DNA from: Thermoplasmatota archaeon
GTDB lineage: Archaea > Thermoplasmatota > E2 > JACPAO01 > JAHFTW01
Assembly (NCBI GenBank): GCA_028289805.1
Contig: JANQNI010000151.1
Location: forward strand, 1 to 13,695
Reading direction: 5' to 3'
Length of the DNA stretch: 13,695 nt
The notes below the pieces were generated by a model that worked only from the letters and a program-made list of their open reading frames with translations, did no database searches and was not told where the DNA came from. Position 1 is the first letter of the stretch. Each line of letters begins with the position of its first letter. This document shows positions 1-5,697 of the stretch, one piece after another. The position numbers and the translations under genes are program-made.

Positions 1-578
1 ACCCCGGCCCCAACGGCCCCAACCTCATCAAGGCGCCCCTGGCGATGGGCTGCGACGAGGCCGTCGTGGTGCTGGGTCCCGACGCCGACGGCCGCGGCAC
101 CGCCATGGCGCTGGCCAAGGCCATCGAGGCCGACGGCGGCGCGGACCTGGTCTTCGCCGGCGAGGTCAGCATCGACCGCGTGGCCGGCGAGGTCGGCAGC
201 CGCGTGGCGACCCTCCTCGGGATGCCCAGCCTCTACAACACGCAGGAAGTGATCGGCGTCGAGGGCGGGAAGCTGAAGGCGGTGCGCGACGGCGACCCCA
301 GCGAGGTCGTCGCGGTGCCCCTGCCGGTGGCCTGCACCATGAACGACGAGATCAACCACCCCCGCCTCCCCGCGCTCATGCAAATCCTCCAGGCCGGCAA
401 GAAGCCCATCCACCAGAAGACCATCGACGACCTCGGGCTGTCCCCGGACCAGTTCGGCCGCCAGATGGTGATGGTGGGCAACAAGGCCCCCAAGCAGGAC
501 CGCAAGAACGTGCTGCTGGAGGGCGACGACGCGGCGGAGCAACTTGTTGCCGCCCTGAAGAAGGAGGGTGCGCTGTGA
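1..578 (+). CDS. etfB: Electron transfer flavoprotein subunit beta (5' truncated)
   Basis: The reading frame is already open at base 3 and continues to the TGA at 576-578, so the N-terminus lies outside the window; about 60-70 residues are missing compared with the usual length near 250. The family forms a soluble heterodimer with EtfA and takes electrons from acyl-CoA and related dehydrogenases. The visible part shows the ETF-beta core: an 'ALAMGCDEAVVVL'-like segment (written here PLAMGCDEAVVVL), then GEVSIDRVAGEVGSRVA followed by LGMPSLYN, which corresponds to the conserved 'D...g.vg..lA..LG.P' nucleotide-domain signature. The C-terminal arm (DDLGL, then a charged helix) is also present. 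etfA follows 82 bases downstream, as usual for this pair. The ATG at 45 is internal, because homology continues upstream of it. Family assignment is firm; the electron donor cannot be told from sequence. Confidence 0.92.
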   Translation, partial: PGPNGPNLIKAPLAMGCDEAVVVLGPDADGRGTAMALAKAIEADGGADLVFAGEVSIDRVAGEVGSRVATLLGMPSLYNTQEVIGVEGGKLKAVRDGDPSEVVAVPLPVACTMNDEINHPRLPALMQILQAGKKPIHQKTIDDLGLSPDQFGRQMVMVGNKAPKQDRKNVLLEGDDAAEQLVAALKKEGAL

Positions 579-616
579 ACGCCCTGGCGTTCGCAGCGCA
601 GGCGGCGCAAGCCGCC
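577..616 (+). promoter_or_regulatory. Two tandem perfect hairpins between etfB and etfA
   Basis: The first stem is GAACGC (577-582) with GCGTTC (587-592) around a 4-base loop, CCTG, and begins inside the etfB stop codon. The second is GGCGGC (601-606) with GCCGCC (611-616) around GCAA, a GNRA-type tetraloop. Both are perfect 6-bp stems, 8 bases apart. Neither is followed by a T tract, so they look more like RNA structure affecting stability or coupling of the two cistrons than a classic terminator. The function is inferred; the base pairing is seen directly. Confidence 0.55.
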
Positions 617-621
617 GGAAG

Positions 622-655
622 CTCCTGGGGCGAGCGCAGCGAGGTCCAGGAGGTG
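622..655 (+). promoter_or_regulatory. etfA Shine-Dalgarno sequence inside a 7-bp stem
   Basis: CTCCTGG (622-628) is perfectly complementary to CCAGGAG (646-652) across a 17-base loop. The strong SD sequence GGAGGTG (649-655) lies 5 bases before the GTG start at 661, and its first four bases fall inside the 3' arm of the stem. In a transcript that folds this way the ribosome binding site would be partly hidden. The pairing is seen; masking is an inference. Confidence 0.5.
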
Positions 656-660
656 GCCCT

Positions 661-1503
661 GTGAAGGTCCTCGGCTGGAGCGACGACGACGCCCTGTGCA
701 TGCAGGTGCGCAAGGAGGCCGGCGAACACGGCGACGAGTTCCAGGTCGACCGCAGCGGCCAGCCCGACGCCGACCCCAGCACCATCGCCGCCGCCATGGC
801 CGCCGTGGTGCAGGAGCACGGCATCGACGTGGTCCTCCTCGGCGCCTCCAAGCTGGGCAAGGACGTCGCCCCCCGCCTCGCCGCCCACCTGGACTGGCCC
901 TACGCCGCCGAGGTGCAGAGCATCGAGGCCGGCGCCGACGGCCTGACGGTCCAGCGCATGGTCCTCTCCGGCAACAGCATGGCCACCTACACCGTGGGCA
1001 AGAACGCGGTCCTCACGGCCACCCCCGGCACCTTCGAGGCCGAGGACGACGTGGGCGGCACCGAACTCGCGCTCTCCGGCGAGGCCAGCACGGTGCAGGT
1101 CGTCGAGACGCGCGGCACCGCCGACCACAGCTTCGACCTCTCCTCCGCGGACTACGTCGTCGGCGTCGGCCGCGGCTTCAAGGCGCAGGAGGACATCGCC
1201 CTCGCCGAGGCCCTCGCTGGCAAGCTCCCCGGCGGCGCCGTCGGGTGCAGCCGCCCCGTCGCCGCCGACCTGAAGTGGCTCGGCGAGGAGCACTGGATGG
1301 GCCTCTCCGGCCACGAGATCAAGCCCAAGGTCTACTTCGCCGCCGGCGTCTCCGGCCAGATCCAGCACGTCGCCGGCATCCGCGGCTCCAAGATCATCGT
1401 CGCCGTCAACACGAACAAGGACGCCCCCATCTTCCAGGTGGCCGACTACGGCATCGTGGGCGACCTCTACAAGGTGCTGCCCAAGCTGACGGAGCTGCTG
1501 TAG
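661..1503 (+). CDS. etfA: Electron transfer flavoprotein subunit alpha
   Basis: A protein of 280 residues. Residues 1-150 form the variable alpha-domain beginning MKVLGWSDDDALC, and residues about 165-280 form the FAD-binding domain. Diagnostic motifs are VGVGRGFKAQED near 167-178, a 'GCSRP' at 195-199, SGQIQHVAGIRGS at 231-243, IVAVNTNKDAPIF at 246-258 and ADYGIVGD at 261-268, which together bind FAD in all ETF-alpha/FixB proteins. The GTG start at 661 was chosen because it gives the family N-terminus and has the SD GGAGGTG 5 bases upstream. A GTG at 568 in the same frame would add an arginine/glycine-rich leader unlike any ETF. It works with EtfB, and the product of the gene at 5698 is the likely membrane electron acceptor. 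At 280 residues it is at the short end of the family. Confidence 0.94.
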   Translation: MKVLGWSDDDALCMQVRKEAGEHGDEFQVDRSGQPDADPSTIAAAMAAVVQEHGIDVVLLGASKLGKDVAPRLAAHLDWPYAAEVQSIEAGADGLTVQRMVLSGNSMATYTVGKNAVLTATPGTFEAEDDVGGTELALSGEASTVQVVETRGTADHSFDLSSADYVVGVGRGFKAQEDIALAEALAGKLPGGAVGCSRPVAADLKWLGEEHWMGLSGHEIKPKVYFAAGVSGQIQHVAGIRGSKIIVAVNTNKDAPIFQVADYGIVGDLYKVLPKLTELL

Positions 1504-1605
1504 GACGGGCTTCGGGTGGCCACGCGAAGCGCGCCCCCTCCGAGCCGCAAGACCGGACAAGGGGCGTCGCCAACAACCTTTCCTACCCCCCACGATGCTG
1601 AGCCA

Positions 1606-3273
1606 ATGGCGCCTGAAGCGAACGACCGATCGGCATCAGGATTCTCCTTCCGGTTCTTTCGCCTCCAGCGGCAACACTTCCCGCCGGGCACCTCAGCCCT
1701 CGTGGGCGTCGTCGGGTTGGTCCTGCTGGGGATGCTTGCGGCGTCCCAGGGCACCTTCGAGGGAGAGAACGGGACCCACCACGGCTGGATGAGCCTGGTG
1801 CCCGCGGCCGTCGCCATCGTCCTCGCATTCACCACGCGCAACGTCCTGCTGAGCCTGTTCATGGGCATCGTCAGCGGCGGCGTCGTCTTCGCGTTCGGGA
1901 GCGCCGGGCTCGGGACGGCGTGGTCGGACTTCCCGTTCGAGCGCATGAACGTCCTGCAGTCGTTCCTGCTGCCCACCATCGGCAGCCCCGGCTTCGCGGT
2001 GATCCTGGCCGTCTACCTCTGGAGCCTCGGCGGCCTCATCGGCCTGTGGAGCCGCACCGGGGGCGCCCTGCGCTTCGCGCAGTGGATGGGGGAGTGGATG
2101 GTGCGCGGCCCGCGCACGGCCAAGCTCTTCGCCTGGATGGTCGGCGTGGTCTTCCACCAGGGCGGGACGATCTCCACGCTGCTGGCCGGGACCACGGTGC
2201 GTCCGGTGCTGGACGAGCACAAGATCAGCAAGGAGGAATCCAGCTACATCGTCGACTCCACGGCGAGCCCCATCGCCACCCTCGTGCCGTTCAACGTCTT
2301 CCCCTTCGTCATCGCCGCCGCGGTGGCCGGCACCGCCCCCATCTTCCCCGCGTCCGACGGCAGCCAGGCGAGCCTCCAGGCCGGGGTGACGTTCTTCTTC
2401 GAGAACCTGTGGTTCAACTTCTATCCCATCCTGGCGGTCACCGCCACGCTCCTGCTGAGCCTCAACGCCCTGCCGGCCATCGGCGGAATCCGGCGGGCGC
2501 GCCGCCGCGTGGCGGAGACGGGTGCCCTGAGCCGGCCCGGCGCCGAGCCCATGACCTCCCAGGAACTCAGCGAGGTGCGCGTGACGCCCGGATACCGCGT
2601 CGGCCTGGCCGACTTCCTGGTGCCCCTGATGTTCATGCTGGGCATCGCCGTCATCCCGTACTTCATCGCGTGGGGCATCAACCATGCATTCACGGGCCAG
2701 CCCGGGGACCGCCCCCTGTACATCGTGGAGGCGTTCTTCGTCGCCCTGCTGGCCGGCATGGTGGTCGCCACCGTCAAGGGCATGCCGTTTCGAGAGGTCA
2801 TCGGGGGCGTCCTGGACGGCGCGAAGGGCGTCACCTTCGCCGCCATGATCCTCGCCCTGGCACTGAGCATGAAGGCGGTCGGCGACGCCCTCGGCGTCGG
2901 CCCGTACGTCGCCGACGTCCTGGGCGACACGCCCCGTGCCCTGCTGCCGGTCCTGCTGCTGTTTGCCACCGGCATCGTGGCGTTCAGCACCGGCACCAGC
3001 TTCGGGACGTGGAGCATCCTGTTCCCCGCCGCCATGCCCCTCGCCTACGCCGTCGGCGGCGGGGACCCCACCTACATGGGCCTGTGCTTCGGCGCCGTCA
3101 TCAGCGGGGCTGTGCTGGGCGACCAGACCAGCCCCATCAGCGACACCACCATCCTCAGCAGCGTCAGCACCGGCGCCGACCTCATCGACCACGTCTCCAG
3201 CCAGGCGCCGTACGCTGCCATCGCGGGCGGCCTGGCCGCGATCGGGTACCTGGTGCTGGGCGCCGTCTTGTAG
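1606..3273 (+). CDS. NhaC-family Na+/H+ antiporter
   Basis: A polytopic membrane protein of 555 residues with about a dozen hydrophobic helices, a short hydrophilic N-terminus and a charged central loop (RRARRR... about 2490-2590). Family marks are the HQGGTISTLLAGTT segment at about 2156-2190, a STASPIATLVPFN segment at about 2260-2293, and GDQTSPISDTTILSS near the C-terminus (about 3119-3163), the substrate-pathway signature of NhaC-type transporters. It would exchange internal Na+ for protons, or in related carriers move organic acids or amino acids, across the cytoplasmic membrane. The ATG at 1606 was chosen over the in-frame GTG at 1516, because the added 30 codons are proline-rich and low in GC at third positions. 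A weak TATA-like CCTTTCCTAC lies at 1578-1587, which fits a leaderless transcript. Exact substrate not assignable. Confidence 0.85.
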   Translation: MAPEANDRSASGFSFRFFRLQRQHFPPGTSALVGVVGLVLLGMLAASQGTFEGENGTHHGWMSLVPAAVAIVLAFTTRNVLLSLFMGIVSGGVVFAFGSAGLGTAWSDFPFERMNVLQSFLLPTIGSPGFAVILAVYLWSLGGLIGLWSRTGGALRFAQWMGEWMVRGPRTAKLFAWMVGVVFHQGGTISTLLAGTTVRPVLDEHKISKEESSYIVDSTASPIATLVPFNVFPFVIAAAVAGTAPIFPASDGSQASLQAGVTFFFENLWFNFYPILAVTATLLLSLNALPAIGGIRRARRRVAETGALSRPGAEPMTSQELSEVRVTPGYRVGLADFLVPLMFMLGIAVIPYFIAWGINHAFTGQPGDRPLYIVEAFFVALLAGMVVATVKGMPFREVIGGVLDGAKGVTFAAMILALALSMKAVGDALGVGPYVADVLGDTPRALLPVLLLFATGIVAFSTGTSFGTWSILFPAAMPLAYAVGGGDPTYMGLCFGAVISGAVLGDQTSPISDTTILSSVSTGADLIDHVSSQAPYAAIAGGLAAIGYLVLGAVL

Positions 3274-3328
3274 GAGCCCGCCGGAGCGAACCGACCGCCC
3301 TTTGAGGCAGGAAGCAGGTTCCCTCTCC

Positions 3329-4027
3329 GTGGTCGCCGAGACCCCCGAGCCCCGGGACGGCCCCGCCGCGCCGGCGGAGGAACCAGCCTTCGGCCCGCGG
3401 GACTCCCTGCTGCTGTGGGTCAGTGGCACCTGGATCACCGAGGCCGACTGGAGGGCGCGCCACCGCATCGTCCTCTGGACCCTGGCCCTGCACACGCCGT
3501 TCCTGTTCCTGCTCGGCGTCTTCGACGGCCAGGACCGGATCGTCTCCTACGCCACCTTCGAGGGCTTCGGGGTCGGCCACTCCCTCCTGGAGGCGAGCGT
3601 CCCCGCCGCCTTCGCCGCCCTCGCCGCCGTGCCCACGCTGCCGCGCCGCGTCCGCTCCGCCACGGCGTGTCTCGGCCTCATCGCCGCCTCCTCCATCCTG
3701 ACCCACTTCAGCGGCGGCTTCATCGAGGCCCACTTCCACTTCTTCGTCATGGTCGGCCTCGCCGCCCTGTACGTGGACTGGATCCCCTTCGCCGCCACCA
3801 TGGTCTTCGTCCTGCTGCACCACGGCGTCGTCGGCACCCTGGCACCGGAGTCCGTCTTCAACCACCCCGCCGCCATCGCCCACCCATGGCGCTGGGCCGC
3901 CATCCACGCCTTCTTCATCGCCGCCATGGGCGCCACCCAGGTCGGCAACCTGCTGCTCATCGGCAAGCGGATGCAGGCCCTGGCCCTGCAGCGGACCCTC
4001 TCCGAGCGGGCGAAGGACCTGGTCTGA
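3329..4027 (+). CDS. Histidine-rich multi-pass membrane protein, sensor-input-like
   Basis: 232 residues, starting at GTG 3329. After a soluble proline/glutamate-rich N-terminus (1-40) come about six hydrophobic helices. The core carries a striking set of histidines: H126 in ILTHFSGGF, H135 and H137 in EAHFHFFVM, H164-H165 in VLLHHGVVG, H179 in FNHPAA, H185 in AHPWRW and H193 in AIHAFF. The same pattern is, to my recollection, found as the N-terminal membrane module of bacterial histidine kinases and GGDEF or methyl-accepting proteins. Here the protein ends with a charged helix (KRMQALALQRTLSERAKDLV), where such proteins would continue into a signalling helix and output domain. It may be a stand-alone membrane sensor or metal/heme-binding protein, or a sensor that lost its output domain. 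Start codon moderately certain (weak AGGAAG upstream). Confidence 0.65.
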   Translation: MVAETPEPRDGPAAPAEEPAFGPRDSLLLWVSGTWITEADWRARHRIVLWTLALHTPFLFLLGVFDGQDRIVSYATFEGFGVGHSLLEASVPAAFAALAAVPTLPRRVRSATACLGLIAASSILTHFSGGFIEAHFHFFVMVGLAALYVDWIPFAATMVFVLLHHGVVGTLAPESVFNHPAAIAHPWRWAAIHAFFIAAMGATQVGNLLLIGKRMQALALQRTLSERAKDLV

Positions 4028-4055
4028 CGCCCCGCGGCACCCCCACCCTCCGTCG

Positions 4056-4066
4056 AAAAAGATAAT
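4056..4066 (+). promoter_or_regulatory. TATA-like box for the first metalloprotease gene
   Basis: AAAAAGATAAT is the most AT-rich stretch in this region and is centred about 30 bases before the GTG at 4091. No SD precedes that GTG. The spacing fits an archaeal TATA box driving a leaderless mRNA. Confidence 0.55.
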
Positions 4067-4090
4067 GAGCCCGGGAACCAAGCCCCGTCC

Positions 4091-4801
4091 GTGCGCACCG
4101 CGGCCGCCCTGATCCTCCTGGCCCTCGCCCTGCCCGGCTGCTTCGACTCCCTGCCCCTGGCCGGCCCCGACCTGCCCCGCGACTACATCGCCGGCGACGA
4201 CTACACGCGCTGGGTCATCGAGATCGACTACGTGGAGGGCCACCGGCCCAGCAGCGAGGCCACGAACCTCCTGGCCCAGCGCATGCGCGAACTGGTGAGC
4301 AAGGACGCGGTGTCGGTGCAGGTGGACGACGCCATCCCCGGCGGCCGCGACACCTGGAACGACGCCGCCATCCAGTCCCTGTCCGCCCAGCACCAGGACC
4401 AGGACCACGGCGGCGACACCGTCGTCACCCACGTCCTCTACCTCGACGGCTCCTACAGCCGCGGCAACGTCCTGGGCATCGCCTACGGCGACAAGGAACT
4501 GGTGGCCATGTTCGACGAGACCATCGAGGGCGCCGCCAACCTGTTTTTCAGCGCCACCCAGATCGAGCGTGCCGTCCTGGTGCACGAGTTCGGCCACGTC
4601 ATCGGCCTCGTCAACAGCGGCACCCCCATGGTCCAGAACCACGAGGACCCCGACCACCGCGGCCACAGCGACAACCAGGACAGCGTCATGTACTGGGCCG
4701 TCGAGACCACGGACATCACGCAGATCTTCACCGGCGGCATCCCGACGGAGTTCGACGCCGACGACAAGGCCGACGTGTGCGCCGCCGGCGGACGCTGCTG
4801 A
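4091..4801 (+). CDS. Lipoprotein zinc metalloprotease, metzincin-like (copy 1)
   Basis: 236 residues. The N-terminus is a lipoprotein signal with lipobox LALPGC (C17), so the mature protein should be lipid-anchored on the outer face of the membrane. The zinc site is HEFGH at 165-169 followed by IGLVNSGTPM; E166 would be the catalytic base. Position 175, the usual third ligand spacing in HExxHxxGxxH, is Asn, so the third ligand is more likely H192 in GHSDNQDSVMYW, which leads into a Met-turn (M200). The C-terminus is a D-x-D-x-K-x-D segment plus two cysteines (C230, C236). Start is GTG 4091 (leaderless). A second copy follows at 4856. The substrate is unknown; the family is extracellular-protease-like. 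Confidence 0.75.
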   Translation: MRTAAALILLALALPGCFDSLPLAGPDLPRDYIAGDDYTRWVIEIDYVEGHRPSSEATNLLAQRMRELVSKDAVSVQVDDAIPGGRDTWNDAAIQSLSAQHQDQDHGGDTVVTHVLYLDGSYSRGNVLGIAYGDKELVAMFDETIEGAANLFFSATQIERAVLVHEFGHVIGLVNSGTPMVQNHEDPDHRGHSDNQDSVMYWAVETTDITQIFTGGIPTEFDADDKADVCAAGGRC

Positions 4802-4803
4802 CG
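4747..4803 (+). repeat. 57-bp perfect direct repeat, copy 1 (3' end of metalloprotease 1)
   Basis: The stretch from the Glu codon of EFDADDKADVC through the stop codon plus two bases is identical at every base to 5593-5649, although the two genes are clearly divergent elsewhere. The repeat spacing is 846 bases. Confidence 0.85.
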
Positions 4804-4824
4804 GACCGAGTCGGGCTTCCGTCA

Positions 4825-4857
4825 ACCATAAGACGCCCCAGGACAAAGCCGGGGCGT
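4825..4857 (+). promoter_or_regulatory. TATA-like box and 7-bp hairpin before the second metalloprotease gene
   Basis: ACCATAAGA (about 4825-4833) is centred about 27 bases before the GTG at 4856, again a leaderless arrangement. Between them, ACGCCCC (4833-4839) pairs perfectly with GGGGCGT (4851-4857), so the 3' arm of the inverted repeat includes the first two bases of the start codon. It could be an operator or a terminator of the upstream gene. Confidence 0.45.
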
Positions 4858-5647
4858 GCGCGGACCGCTGGTCGCCCTCCTGCTCGTGACCCTCGCCCTC
4901 TCCGGGTGCCTGCGCAGCGGCGGCGGCATCTTCGACGACCCCCGGCCCGTCGACCCCTACGACTACCTTACCGACCAGGACTACACCCGCTGGGTCATCG
5001 AGGTGGACGCCGTCACCGGGTGGGAACCGCGTTCCTCCGCCCTCTCCCTGCTGCGCGAACGCATGGGGGAACTCGCCGTCAAGCAGTCCATCGCCGTCGA
5101 CGTGGACGGCGCCCTGCCGAGCCGGGAGCGGTGGACCACGCAGGACCTCCTCGACCTGCAGCGGGACCACCAGGACCGCAGCACCGGCGGCGACGCCGTC
5201 GTGACGTGGGTCGCCTACGTGGACGGCGCCTACTTCGATCCAGACGCGGAGGAGGACCGACTGACCCTCGGCCTCGCCATCGGACACGACCTCGTCGTCA
5301 TCTTCAAGGAAGCCGTCGAGAGCACGTGCGACCCCACCGCCATCCGCAACCCCGAAACCATCGACGACCCCCAGGACGTGCTGCCCTGCCTCGACGGCGA
5401 GGAGCGCATCGAGCAGGCCGTCCTCGTCCACGAGTTCGGCCACGTCGTCGGCCTCGTCGACCGCGGCATCCCGATGGTGACCGCCCGCAAGGACAGCGAG
5501 AACGGCGCCCACTCCAACAACCCGGAGAGCGTCATGTACTGGGCCATCGAGAGCGCGGGAACCCTCGGCGAGTTCAACTCGCAAATCCCCCTGGAGTTCG
5601 ACGCCGACGACAAGGCCGACGTGTGCGCCGCCGGCGGACGCTGCTGA
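4856..5647 (+). CDS. Lipoprotein zinc metalloprotease, metzincin-like (copy 2)
   Basis: 263 residues, paralogue of the preceding gene. The signal ends in lipobox LALSGC (C18). The shared N-terminal module DYTRWVIEVD (43-51) is followed by the zinc motif HEFGH at 192-196; E193 is the presumed base, D202 sits at the canonical third-ligand spacing, and the conserved H219 in AHSNNPESVMYW with Met-turn M227 is the alternative third ligand shared with copy 1. It has an insertion of about 25 residues (about 154-180) with two extra cysteines, C158 and C178, just ahead of the catalytic helix, probably a disulfide loop. The C-terminal EFDADDKADVCAAGGRC is identical to copy 1. Start is GTG 4856. The pair looks like a duplicated surface protease with diverging specificity; that is inference. 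Confidence 0.75.
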   Translation: MRGPLVALLLVTLALSGCLRSGGGIFDDPRPVDPYDYLTDQDYTRWVIEVDAVTGWEPRSSALSLLRERMGELAVKQSIAVDVDGALPSRERWTTQDLLDLQRDHQDRSTGGDAVVTWVAYVDGAYFDPDAEEDRLTLGLAIGHDLVVIFKEAVESTCDPTAIRNPETIDDPQDVLPCLDGEERIEQAVLVHEFGHVVGLVDRGIPMVTARKDSENGAHSNNPESVMYWAIESAGTLGEFNSQIPLEFDADDKADVCAAGGRC

Positions 5648-5649
5648 CG
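5593..5649 (+). repeat. 57-bp perfect direct repeat, copy 2 (3' end of metalloprotease 2)
   Basis: Identical to 4747-4803. It covers the last 17 codons, the stop and two following bases, then the similarity ends abruptly. Confidence 0.85.
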
Positions 5650-5664
5650 CCACCGCGGTGCGCT

Positions 5665-5680
5665 CCCCTCAAGTAAGGGG
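5665..5680 (+). promoter_or_regulatory. Hairpin containing a weak TATA-like element before the oxidoreductase gene
   Basis: CCCCT (5665-5669) pairs with AGGGG (5676-5680) around CAAGTA. The loop and right arm give AAGTAAG, centred about 24 bases before the ATG at 5698, the right place for the promoter of a leaderless mRNA. It may also act as a terminator for the metalloprotease gene. Only the pairing is directly seen. Confidence 0.35.
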
Positions 5681-5697
5681 CCCCCGGTGGGCACCCG

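Noticed and set aside
568..660. In-frame GTG at 568 as the start of etfA
   Set aside because: It would add 31 residues rich in Arg and Gly that no ETF-alpha has, and the SD-like sequence is too close. GTG 661 has a well-spaced SD and the family N-terminus.
1516..1605. N-terminal extension of the antiporter from GTG 1516
   Set aside because: Codons here have weaker third-position bias, the peptide is Pro/Ser/Thr-rich, and the ATG at 1606 starts a more natural N-terminus.
4065..4090. ATG at 4065 as start of the first metalloprotease
   Set aside because: It is out of frame with the protease and lies inside the TATA-like patch.
1693..5653. Very long open frames on the minus strand opposite the antiporter and metalloprotease genes (600 and 823 codons)
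   Set aside because: They mirror genuine + strand genes in GC-rich DNA, have no recognisable domains, and show the Gly/Ala/Asp/Val/His-rich composition typical of antisense frames. The same holds for the 975-codon frame opposite 5230-8157.
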